Assembly (NCBI GenBank): GCA_007570785.1
Contig: ML664161.1
Coordinates: forward strand, 16,644,861-16,708,860
Reading direction: 5' to 3'
DNA: 64,000 nucleotides
From: Antilocapra americana
Lineage: Eukaryota > Chordata > Mammalia > Artiodactyla > Antilocapridae
Part shown: positions 1-9,587 of the stretch, piece after piece
How positions within the stretch are numbered: position 1 is the stretch's first letter
Layout of the letters: the number at the start of each line of letters is the position of its first letter
Translations under genes and position numbers: made by a program
The notes under the pieces: generated by a model
Seen by the model: the letters and a program-made list of their open reading frames with translations, nothing else
Database searches by the model: none
What the model was told of the DNA's origin: nothing

Positions 1-1165
1 TCTCATGGTTCTGATCCTCAATGCCTTTCCCTCAATTCACTCTCAGTTGACTACTTCAGTTTCTCATGTCACTGGGTAAACAGGAAAAACCTAGAAGATT
101 ATTTCCATACTCTCCTACCATCTTATCTATTAATTTACCTGCATCTGTGCCTGAATGCTTTACCTTCCTTCTGTTTCAAAAGACAAAAGCTCTGCTCCTG
201 AGGCCAACTCTTTCCCTTGTGAATGGGATCCCATTCTCTCTTATTTCCACAAGAACTTCACACTTGCGATTTTTCATTTCTCTCTTACATTATAAACTGT
301 CTCCACTTTACTGCTTAGTTCCATTAGCCTAAAACATGGATATCTCCCACTTAAAGCCACATATTCCTGACTCCTTTTTCCCTCCCAGCTATCAATCTTT
401 TCTCTGTTCCTTTACAGCTAAACTCTTTAAGAGATTTGACTATTCTAGATGTTTTTGCTTCTCCTTTTCTAATTTCTTAGGAATGCAATCCCTTTGGCCT
501 TTTCACTATCCTACATCTCCAAAACTGCTTCATTCAGGTCAATAATGACCTAGCTGTCAGTTCTCAGTCACCGTCTTATTTGACCTGCTGGCAGCATCTG
601 ATACTTCCCAGGACACCACTTTCTTTTGGTTTCCTTGACCTCACTGCTGCTTCTTCCTTTCCATGGCTGGTTCTTTCTCAGGTGTGCATTAGGGCTCGGT
701 CCTTGGACCCAGTCTTTATCTCAATTCATTCTTTGGATGATCTCATTCAGTCCCAGGACTTCTTTATATGTACTATTCAACACATTCGTCTCCAGCCCCA
801 TTCTTGCCCCTGAACTCCAGACTCAGATTTCCAACTGCTTATTTGATATTTCCACTTAAATGCCTAATAAACATTTCAAACATAATAGTCTCCCAAGTCA
901 AAGTCTTGTTTCCCACTTCCCTCTAAATCTGTTCTTTTCATAGCTTTCCCATTCTTCTAGTTGTTGGCTTCAGGCACACTAGCCTTCCTACTCTTCCTCT
1001 ACCACCCCAAGGATACTTCAACTTTGGAAATTTGTAAATAGAAGGTTCTTCATCCAGTTATCTATAACGCTCATCTTCTCACTTCCTTCGGGCCTTTACT
1101 CAAAAGTCATTATCAAATATGCCTCTCATCATTCTATTTGAAATGGTTTATTTGACTGTAGTCCC
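1..1165 (+). repeat. L2 LINE fragment
   Basis: The stretch resembles the reverse-transcriptase part and 3' end of LINE-2 in the sense direction. The best match is around 540-860, with the characteristic 'aatgacct..gtcagttctcagtc', 'ttgacctgctggcagcatctgata', 'gggctcggtccttggaccc' and 'ctgaactccagactc' blocks. Later, near 1090-1110, the 'gggcctttactcaaa' block near the L2 3' end appears. Reading frames are broken everywhere; the short ORFs of 60-90 codons here are remnants or chance. L2 is an ancient mammalian LINE that no longer moves. The left end runs out of the window. Confidence 0.75.
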
Positions 1166-1194
1166 AGTTTCTAGTTCAGGGCTCCTAAAACCAC

Positions 1195-1598
1195 TGGATT
1201 CCCAGTGAGGAAAGTGACACAGGTGACTTTTATTACGTTAATGAGGTGGCTTTTGATTGCACCTCAGTATGGGGGCTGGTTACCAGTAGAGTCAACCAAG
1301 TGATTAGAGAATTAGAACTTGGAGTCTTCCCTCCCTTCACCTTCTGGGGAGAGGGGAGGGACTGACGTCTCTGTTCAGGCGACAGTTGCCAATGACTTAG
1401 TCAATCATGTCTGCCCGATGAAACCTCCATAGAAGTATTAAGGGACAAAGTTCAGAGAGCTTCTGTGTTGTTGAACCAGTGGGGATTCAGGAGGAGTGGC
1501 CTTGGAGAGGGCAGGGAAGCTCTGCACCCCTTCTCCATACCTTGCCCCATACATCTTTTCCATCTAGCCATATCTTTTTATCATGAACCAGTGTTCTA
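1195..1598 (+). repeat. Older interspersed repeat, left half (split by mariner)
   Basis: This piece and 2821-3095 look like the two halves of one medium-old mammalian repeat. I recognise the blocks 'ggagaggggagggactgac', 'cctccatagaag..ttcagagagcttc' and, on the far side of the mariner, 'cactgagttct..gcaaattaat', 'gaacccaaggaaggggg' and 'caggtagatagtgtc'. I cannot name the family safely. The mariner sits between the halves at a TA dinucleotide, so the repeat is older than the mariner. Confidence 0.55.
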
Positions 1599-2820
1599 TT
1601 AGGTGGTGCGGTTTTGAACTGTTGAAATTTGCCATTTGATATTGGAATACATTCTTAAACAAATGTGGCTATGTTATACATTTTAATGTGCATTTCTCAC
1701 TTTGTGTTTTTGCTAGTAACTCATCACTTGCTGTTATTTTATATTTATTTTAGACTATAGAAATAGTGTTAGACAAAAAGCAAATTCGAGCAACTTTTTT
1801 GAGTTCAAATGGGTCATAAATCCATGGAGACAACTCACAACATCAACAACACATTTGGCCCAGGAACTGCTAATAAACCTACAGTGCAGTGGTGGTTCAA
1901 GCAGTTTTGTAAAAGAGACAAGAGCCTTGAAGATGAGGAACATAGTGGCTGCTTATTTGAAACTGACAATGACCAATTGAGAGGATCGTTGAAGTTTATC
2001 CTCTTACAACTACACAATTACTGCAAAACTCAATGTTGACCATTCTATGGTCATTCAGCATTTGAAGCAAATTAGAAAGGTGACAAAACTTGATAAGTGG
2101 GTGCCTCATGAGCTGACTGAAAAAAAATAAAAGAGGTCATTTCGAAGTGTTGTCTTCTCTTATTCTATGCAACAATGAACCATTTCTTGATCAGACTGTG
2201 AAGTGCAATAAAAAGGATTTTATATGACAACCGGCAATGACCAGTTCAGTGGTTGGACCAAGAAGAAGCTCCAAAGCACTTCCCAAAGCCAAACTTGCAC
2301 CAAAAGGTCTTGGTCGCCTTTTTATTTGGTGGTCTGCTGCCCGTCTGATCCACTTCAGCTTTCTGAATCCTGGCAAAATCATTACATCTTTTAGAAGTAT
2401 GCTCAGCAAATAGATGAGATACACCAAAAACTGCAACACCTGCAGCTGGCATCAGTCAACAGAAAGGGCCCAATTCTTCTTCTCAACAATGCCTGACTGC
2501 ACATCGCACAGGTAACACTTCAAAAGTTGAACGAATTGGCTATGAAGTTTTGCCTCATCCACCATACTTACCTGACCTCTTGGCAAGTGACTACCAGTTC
2601 TTCAAACATCTTGACAACTTTTTGCAGGGAAAACACTTCCATAACCACCAGGAGGCAGAAAAAGTTTTCCAAGAGTTCATCAAGTCAAACTTATTTCTCA
2701 TTGGCAAAAATGTGTTGATTATAATGGTTCCTATTTTGATTAATAAAGATGTATTTGAGCCCAGTTAAAATGGTTTAAAATTCATAGTCCAAAACCACAA
2801 TTACTTTTGTACCAACCTAA
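1599..2820 (+). mobile_element. Mariner DNA transposon, complete but inactive (Hsmar1-like)
   Basis: The element is about 1.22 kb, close to the roughly 1.3 kb of a full mariner. The right end is a typical mariner terminal inverted repeat (about 2792-2820, ending 'ttgtaccaacctaa'). The left end at 1599 starts 'ttaggtggtgcggttttg', the same repeat on the other strand with an internal deletion of roughly 12 bases. Both ends abut the TA target duplication (1597-1598 and 2821-2822), as Tc1/mariner insertion requires. Between them lies a decayed transposase gene. The damaged left repeat and broken gene mean it cannot move. Confidence 0.85.
1762..2768 (+). pseudogene. Mariner transposase pseudogene
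   Basis: This is the remnant of a single-ORF mariner transposase of the Hsmar1 type, an enzyme that binds the inverted repeats and cuts and pastes the element. The N-terminal DNA-binding part is readable at 1809-2039 ('TVQWWFKQF', 'SLEDEEHSG'). The C-terminal part is readable at 2550-2768 ('PHPPYLPDLLASDYQFFKHL'). The frame is broken by stops and indels, including CGA-to-TGA at 2494-2496 and a frameshift near 2540-2555. In the DD34D catalytic triad the first Asp is replaced by Asn (AAT, 2207-2209) and the second by Asn (AAC, 2485-2487); the third survives (GAC, 2589-2591). It is dead both by frame and by active site. Confidence 0.85.
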
Positions 2821-3095
2821 TAGTAAGTAAAACGCTTCACTGAGTTCTATGAACTGCACAAGCAAATTAATTGAACCCAAGGAAGGGGGCCCTGGAATCT
2901 ATAGCTGGTCAGTCAGAAGCTCAGGTGATAACCTGGACTTGCAACTGGCATTTGAAGTGAAGGGCAGTCTTGTGAGACTGTCCTTAACCTTTTGAATTTG
3001 ATGCTTACTTCAGGTAGATAGTGTCAAAATTGAGTTACATAGTAGGATACCCAACTGGTGTTTGAGAATTGTTGATATGTGGGGGAAGCCCTACA
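2821..3095 (+). repeat. Older interspersed repeat, right half
   Basis: Continuation of the repeat at 1195-1598 after the mariner insertion. It holds the blocks 'gggcagtcttgtgagact' and 'caggtagatagtgtcaaaa'. The family is not named with certainty. Confidence 0.5.
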
Positions 3096-3189
3096 TTCCC
3101 TCCAAAACATATTAAAATTGGTGTTCAAAATCCTTAGTCCCCTTAACTGAAATACTGGTTCTACAAAAGAAAGACTGACTGATTATTGC

Positions 3190-3290
3190 TATATCCATAT
3201 AAATACATACACATATACAAACACACAAATACATACATGCATATACACATGTTATATATAATGTACACACATATGTGAATGTATGTTTGC
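3190..3290. repeat. Degenerate CA/TA-rich simple repeat
   Basis: Alternating purine-pyrimidine sequence rich in 'acatacacatatac' and 'tatatataatgtacacacatatg'. It looks like a decayed dinucleotide microsatellite. Confidence 0.6.
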
Positions 3291-3299
3291 ATTTCATGC

Positions 3300-4065
3300 C
3301 TGTGTTACAACTCTAATGAACAGACCACAGTCCTGAGGACCTTCAACTACGTTGAAGTTATGCTTACATAGGGCGGTATTCAGAGTCTGGACTCCTCTGT
3401 GAAGCACTCTCTCTACTTGACCTCTTGTTCTGCTTGCTTTGAAGTGTGTTTTTCTCATTTTCTCACTCAATTTTGACTTCTGCTGATACAAACCCATATT
3501 TTTGCCTCATATCCCATCTAACCACAACAAATGACTTCAACTGTTATGCTTGACTCACCTTAAATAGCCACGTCTAGCCTGACCAGTGTTTTGCCTTGAC
3601 AGATCAATTTCCCTACTCTCTTTTTCACCTGCTGCGTGGTGGCATGGCCATGTACCATAACTTCCTGTCTAGTGCTTCACTATTATACTGTACTCTAAGT
3701 GCCTTCTGGAAGGAAAGAAAAAAGAAAGTAACTCAAATACATCCCAGCAAGTAGCTGCAAGGGCACTTGGACAACTTTCAATGAAGACATGGGGATACAC
3801 ACTTTTCAAACAGTAAAATGTCTTATATGGCAGCAGATTTGAAGAAAGCTACTCAGCCACTATTAGAGTTTTAAACAAGTCTTTGAGTCCCATCGTTTCT
3901 TATCTACTGACTCTTTGGTTTCTGGAGAAGTCATCATTTCTCAATAGTCATTAAAGGGCAGAAACAAATTTTTCTTCCCATGAAGCAGCTACTGGGAGCA
4001 CAAAAATCTACCTAAGAACATTTATAGGTTCTTAGTGGGAGTGAGCAAAGTTATAATATTCTAGA
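3300..4065. other. Unassigned sequence
   Basis: No gene, RNA or recognisable repeat seen. There are stops in all frames apart from short chance ORFs. Confidence 0.5.
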
Positions 4066-4069
4066 AGGC

Positions 4070-4615
4070 AACCTTGAAAAATGTGTTACATTACAGAATG
4101 TGTAAATTTGTTGGCCCAAAATTTCACTGCAAGAAATTTACCACAGGAGTATACTCATTAAAGGGTATCATGATAAAAATTCAAGGATGTTCATTGCAGC
4201 ACTCTGAAATAGAAAACTTTTGGAATCCATCTAATGTCAGCAGGGTCTCGTTTAAAGTGGACTTTGGGAAATGAATTTTTATGTAATCATTACAAAAGAA
4301 AAGATGATTTTTATTATGTGTTTAAGTGGAAAAATGGTTAGGACATATTAATGATTTAAAAAGCATACTATAGAACACTATATAAAATATGAACACATTA
4401 ACTCAAAATATCTGTCTGTGCATAGAAATCCAGGCTATGTTAAAACTTAACAGTGGATACTGCTAGGGATTGGAAATACAGAAGGGGTGTGTGTGTGTGT
4501 GGTATATGTTTTGCAGGGCTGGGGAGGAGAGTGTGTGGAGATGAAGGGGAACTCTCTTGGGCAACTTTCTTTACTACTTGATATTTAGAGAAAAAATTAT
4601 AAATTTTTTTATAAT
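4070..4615 (+). repeat. Old LINE-1 (L1M-type) 3' end
   Basis: Blocks typical of the 3' UTR of old mammalian L1 are seen: 'aggatgttcattgcagcactc', 'taacagtggatactgctaggg' and a late AT-rich tail. A short (GT)7 run lies at about 4488-4502. No open frame remains. Confidence 0.55.
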
Positions 4616-4717
4616 AAAAACAAGTATTTTAATCTTGAAAAAAGTTTTTCTGAGAGCATTTGAAATTTCTAGTACAATAACATCTCCTGGAATTATTGTT
4701 GTTACTATGCCAATCTT

Positions 4718-4989
4718 GGGAGAAGGAAATGGCAACCCATTCCAGTATTCTTGTCTAGAGAATCCTGTGGACAGATGGGCTGCTGTCCATAGGGTAGCAC
4801 AGAGTCAAACATGACTGAAGAGACTTAGCATGCATGCATGCATGCATTGGAGAAGGAAATGGCAATCCACTCCAGTATTATGGCCTGAAGAATCCCAGGG
4901 ACAGAGCCTGGTGGGCTGCCACCTACAGGGTCGCACAGAGTCGGACACAACTGAAGAGACTTAGCAGCAGTAGCAGTAGCAGCAGCAGC
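4718..4989 (+). mobile_element. Bov-A2 SINE (dimer of Bov-tA)
   Basis: Two head-to-tail Bov-A units each contain 'gagaaggaaatggcaa..cactccagtatt' followed by an 'agagtcgg/aacatgactgaagagacttagca' tail. The linker has become a (GCAT)5 run at 4828-4847. The element ends in an (AGC)n tail instead of poly(A), as is usual for Bov-A2. An 11-bp TSD 'atgccaatctt' flanks it (4707-4717 and 4990-5000), so both edges are exact. Confidence 0.9.
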
Positions 4990-4990
4990 A
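4964..4990 (+). repeat. (AGC)n microsatellite at SINE 3' tail
   Basis: Run of agc/agt triplets forming the 3' end of the Bov-A2 at 4718-4989. Such tails are often length-variable between individuals. Confidence 0.85.
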
Positions 4991-5000
4991 TGCCAATCTT

Positions 5001-6081
5001 CTGTCACTTTATGTCTCCAGCACCAAGGCACTTTTGGGGTGATGGGCCCATTATTTCCTTACCCTTTCACTACAGTGAAACCAGTATTTACCCTCAGCAA
5101 TGCCTTCATATAATTGAGTTTTCAAAAATATTTAATAGTGTTAGATATTTAAAATTCCCTTTCTTTTATGTATCTACCCCAAAACCCATCTAAAGTCAGG
5201 TACTGCAAAGTAGCCCCAGCATTTTAATATAGAAATGCAGCTATTGGATTTATTGATGAAACATCTACCATTGGGGTCTCTTGACAAGGACAAAAAGCAT
5301 GAGCCATGTTCTCAGGCTCCACGGCTGCAGCAGTATCCTCTGAGGGTCTAAATACTGCTTATTTTCTCCTCATGTACCCAAAAGCTACTCATCCCTGTGA
5401 AGTGTTCTTCAGATACAGACAGAACAAGCCTAGTAATAACATTTCAGAAGCTTGGTGGCAAATACTTCTTGTTGCAAAATAAAACACAAATTATATCTGG
5501 TGATGTGCTTTTCTTTTGTAAAAAGTATAAAAGGCCAGAGAAACTGGTGGTTCCTATGCTTCTTAATTTTGCTAAGCAAGTTCCTTGGATTGGAAAGAGA
5601 TTGCCTCCTTTCATGCTGAGGGAAGCAGAATGGAAATTATTCCCCTTGTTGCTTAGCTCAAACACTTGGGAATTTATTGGCAGTTCAGCAAGAATAGCTA
5701 AAGAAAAGAAGAAAAGGCTAAGCGATCTGTATTTGGGCAAGTTTTCTTTTGCAGATATAATCACGTGAGGTCAGGCGTCCTTTAAGGCCATTAAAAAGGA
5801 CCCGCGAAAAAGGAAAGAGCTATTCAGAATTAACCCCTTAAAGAAATGTGAGAAACAGCTGTTTTCTTTTGGGGACTCCTTCCCCAGTTTGCAATCCCTG
5901 CTCTTCCTCATCCAGAAAGCCATCCAGTCTGCCTGTTCATTCATCCCTTGCCCACCTCGATGCTGCAAAACAAAGTTTATCTGACCCATGTTCCATTCTC
6001 ATGGGGCCCAGAAGTTAGGCAGGTATGTAATGGAAAAAAACCCTGGTTAGTCTTCAGATGTGCTGGCTTTTAGAGTTTCTT
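5001..6081. other. Unassigned sequence with an unexplained 123-codon ORF
   Basis: No repeat is recognised here. An ATG-to-stop frame of 123 codons lies at 5397-5768 on the plus strand, with a 106-codon frame on the opposite strand over the same bases. The predicted peptide is Lys/Phe/Leu-rich, with no signal peptide, membrane segment or domain that I recognise. There is no visible promoter or neighbouring exon. Two overlapping open frames on opposite strands in a stretch of this length can occur by chance. I do not call it a gene. Confidence 0.4.
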
Positions 6082-6089
6082 TATAAGAG

Positions 6090-6279
6090 ATTGAAAGTGA
6101 AACTGAAAGTTGCTCAGTCGTGTTTGACTCTTTGCAACCCCATGGAATTCTCTCGGCCAGAATACTGGAGTGGGTACCCTTTCCCTTTTCCAGGGAATCT
6201 TCCCAGCCCAGGGATTGCACCCAGGTCTTCTGCATTGCAAGCGAATTCTTTATCAGCTGAGCCACAAGGGAAGCCATAA
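6090..6279 (-). mobile_element. Bov-tA SINE
   Basis: Complete Bov-tA on the minus strand: the plus strand reads 'gttgctcagtcgtgtttgac', 'cagaatactggagtgggta' and 'gctgagccacaagggaagcc', the complement of the tRNA-related head. The TSD is 'tataagag' (6082-6089 and 6280-6287). Confidence 0.9.
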
Positions 6280-6287
6280 TATAAGAG

Positions 6288-7479
6288 TTTATAAGGATCA
6301 AATGGCATACAATGAGCTTAAGAGCTTTATGGCTTTTCAAACATTACATAAAGTTGCTATGATCACTTTCTGTCCCTAATACTCAAAACTCTGTGAGCTT
6401 ATGCAGGTCACTTCACCTCCCTGAGCTTTGGTGTCCTTTGCTGTAGGTAGGATGAAGACGGTGAAGTCCTCTCCAGCATTAAAGTCCTGTGGGTTATCAA
6501 AGTCGATAGTTGTTAAATGGTATTTTAACACAGGTCTTCCTAAAGCACCTCTTCAGTGCAAGAAACTGATTAATAGCCTCAAGGTGATAACAGAAGAACT
6601 ATTTTAGGCAAGAAGAGCAATGAGAATACCTTTGGTGGTTTCCAAATCTTGGTGCTTCTGTTGAACCAAGCTGGGATGGTGTGCCAAGCATTCTAGGAGG
6701 AACGCTAAGGTAGGGAATCAGTCTTGGGTACACATGCCTTAGGCTAACAATTTGATATGGGAAGTTTCAAAGATTTTCTTTTGTTAATGAACAAAGTACT
6801 ACATCATTAGAATGTTTTTTAATGATTTTTTTTCTTTTTATGAACTAGCTACGTTTCAAAATTTATAACAGTATTCTTTCTCCCTAAAACATTGAGAGTC
6901 TGTCCAATCTTGAGAGCTATCATTAATATAAATTAGTTTCATGGGTCACTTGCTGAAAAAACCCAGCCAATTATACTGGTCCAAAGACCTAAGGCAGAGT
7001 TTGGTATCCTAGAAATAAGTTCAGCTTGAAATAAGTGTCTTATCTATCAGTTGCTTTTAACATTCAAGGTTCTTTTGTTTTCCTGAGTACCTGTGAGGAT
7101 CTAATTGTCTAATTTTCATATGCCATGTATACCTTTCCCCTGGTTTATAGGAATGCCTGCAGCAGGGATTAGGTAGAGGACATAGTTAAGGGAGATTTTG
7201 ATAGGACTGGCATTCTAGACCCTAATAGGCCATTAATATTTTCTCTATTTATGCATATATCATCTCACTCCATCATCCCATGAGCCTGGTAAAGAGACAG
7301 AGTGGAAGATAGCCACCATTTTTTAGACTCTCGTCCTAGTGAGAGACTGGATCTGTGTTCCCTGTTCATGACTCTGGGTTTGCCCTGCAAACCAGGAGAA
7401 TATGGAGGAGGAATTACTGAGCTTATTCCTGGGTCCAAGCCTTAAGAAACTAGCAATTTCAACTTCTTGTCTCATAGGA
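6288..7479. other. Unassigned sequence, possible MIR scrap
   Basis: The segment 6400-6470 ('caggtcacttcacctccctgagc') vaguely resembles a plus-strand MIR core. The rest shows no gene or repeat I can support. Confidence 0.4.
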
Positions 7480-7835
7480 AAAACTCTCCAAGGGCCCTGA
7501 GCTGCCTTGTTAGAAGACTAATTTCTTTGGGACTGTCCTACTGGAGAGACCACATGTAGGTACCTTGAGCCACAGTCCCAACTGAGCCTGATCTTCCACG
7601 GAATCCTGCAAAGGCACAGATATGAGAGCGAGAGCATCCTGGACCTTTAGAACAGTCCACACTCAAACTGAAAGAAGTGACCTCAATCGATGCTGGAGGA
7701 AGCAGGTATATTACCTGCTCAATTTTCTGATCTCAGAATCATAAGCTAAAATAGAATGGCTGTCATTTTAAGCCACTAAGTTATAGGATAACTTGTTATA
7801 CAGCCATAGGCAGATAACTGGAACAGATTATAGTA
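7480..7835 (+). repeat. MaLR (MLT1-like) LTR, 3' part
   Basis: The blocks 'tggagagaccacatgtag', 'ctgagcctgatcttcc', 'taagccactaagtta' and 'ttgttatacagcc..agataactg' match the later half of ancient MLT1-type LTRs. It is a non-coding solo LTR remnant; the 5' part is not recognisable. Confidence 0.55.
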
Positions 7836-7839
7836 ATCC

Positions 7840-9398
7840 CATTTTATAGATGATCTCTGAAAAGAGGTCCAGAATGCTGCTGTGACTTTCTATTACTAAT
7901 TTTCTAACCTATCTGATCTCTTTTGCCTTAAACTGATAAAAATCTTTTTTGGACAAAAGTGAAACATTTATAAATTCAATAAAATACTCATCACTGCCAC
8001 ACTCAACTGATAGCCCTGTTTTAGAGTTGCCAGATAAAATACAGTATTTGAGTATCTAAAATGTATTCATTGTTTATCAATGATATTCAAATTGGGCAGC
8101 CTACATTTTTGTTTGCTAGTTCTAGGAACATTATCCCCTGTGAACTGTTTCCTATCTACTGACTTTGCTACTCATTTGATTCAGGGGGATCTCAACAGAC
8201 AGCTGTAGTCCAAACCTACCTGGGCAGGAAATGGTAAATAGGTAACCAGAGTTCAAAAAGTTTTATGTGAAGCCTGAGGGAATGTCTTCACCAAATATCA
8301 GCTCCACACAGAACTCCAGCCAAAGAAATAAAAAGTTGATTTATTTCCTGCTTCTACTCTCCAGCCTCCCTGCCTATCTCTTTTTCCAATCCTGGCATCC
8401 ATTCCCATGAGGCCCTGCTCAAACTAGCTCTTATTGTCTAATCATCTGTATATTAAATATGTATTCAGAATCTACCATGTGTCAGGCACAGTCAGCAGTG
8501 GCTATTGAGGACTGAATCTATAAAAGAAGGCCTCAGGGCAGAAGAGGAAAGAATTACCATGCTCAGAAGCAACACGATGCATTTCATATTTCAGCATGTG
8601 CCACAAGGTCCTATGAGAAGGCCTTATAAAGAAGATTCTGTTTGAGTTGAGAACTGACAGAAAAGTAGGAGTTGACAAAGTTCATGGTGAAGAGGTCTGG
8701 TGGGTAAAGGACATTTCGGTAGAGGGAGCAGCAAGTGAAATTTCCTGGAATACCCAGTGTGGCTGCAGTGCAGAGGGGGTAATACAAGGCTGGAAAGGAA
8801 GTTACATTTTTTTTTTTTCAAATGGACACTGTCAGAAATGAAGATTTCTAAGTCAACAAGTTATGTAACAAGATTCAATTTTTAGAATATTTCTGGGAGC
8901 AGTGTGGAGGACTGACCAGAGTAGGAAGACAAAATAGTAGACTGCTCTGCTAATTATGGGATGACAATGAGATGTTAAACCGGTTAGAGGCACTGGAACT
9001 GGGGAGGAAGAGCAGAATTCAAAAGAGAATTCTATGAGAGAATGATGAGTGCCATGACAACTTGTTAAAAGTAGTTTTATAGATTGTCTTTGATTATTAG
9101 AAGTCATCAATATATGCATAAATACATTTTTAGTAGAAAATTCCAGGCTCTATGACAATGACTGTTTAAATATCTTCAAAACAAATTAGAGAGATGATTC
9201 TCTAATTTGTCTAGTCTTAAGAATTTTCTGATTGCAACCTTTATGAAAAATACTTCTGAAAGTAAATTCTGAACAAATTTGTTTTACTAGTCCTAAATTA
9301 GGTTTAGAAAGTCAAAGCAAAATGGATGGTTGGAATAATATCCAGATAATCTGGACAAATTTCCTGCAGAGCTAAGTTCATAATTTTCCATTTATTAG
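7840..9398. other. Unassigned sequence
   Basis: No gene is seen. The pyrimidine-rich part at 8340-8450 could be a scrap of L2. A (T)11 run lies at 8809-8819. A perfect small hairpin at 9181-9210 is listed separately. Confidence 0.4.
9181..9210. repeat. Perfect 12-bp inverted repeat
   Basis: The arms 'acaaattagaga' (9181-9192) and its exact complement (9199-9210) are separated by 6 bases. It is AT-rich with no associated gene, and is likely a chance or locally templated palindrome. Confidence 0.8.
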
Positions 9399-9399
9399 T

Positions 9400-9525
9400 T
9401 GTATGATAATGGCCAGCACTCTTAAACTTTATATCTTGTGCCCTCAGCTGTAAAATGAGGAAAACAATGCTTACCAGCCTATCTAACAAATTTATCATGG
9501 AGATCAATTATGAAAATTATTATAT
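9400..9525 (+). repeat. MIR SINE fragment
   Basis: Sense MIR core pattern: 'tgtatgataatggccagc..', 'cctcagctgtaaaatgagg', then 'atcatggagatcaatta'. Decayed copy of the ancient tRNA-derived SINE. Confidence 0.55.
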
Positions 9526-9532
9526 AATATAC

Positions 9533-9587
9533 CATTCACTCTTGCCATCTCCTTTTTGACCACTTCAGGAGATGGCAAGAGTGAATG
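9533..9587. repeat. Perfect 21-bp inverted repeat at BovB 5' edge
   Basis: The left arm 9533-9553 is the exact complement of the right arm 9567-9587, with a 13-base spacer. The right arm is genuine BovB sequence ('aggagatggcaagagtgaa'). The left arm is therefore a short inverted copy of the element's own 5' edge. Confidence 0.9.

Noticed and set aside
66..859. Several 60-90 codon ORFs at the left edge
   Set aside because: They overlap in different frames and lie on L2 LINE sequence; chance or remnant frames.
3190..3290. Z-DNA-type regulatory element
   Set aside because: The alternating purine-pyrimidine tract is degenerate and AT-rich, with no promoter nearby.
6090..6279. tRNA gene suggested by the tRNA-like head of Bov-tA copies
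   Set aside because: The similarity is the SINE's tRNA-derived head; no cloverleaf with intact anticodon arm is supported, and TSDs show retroposition.
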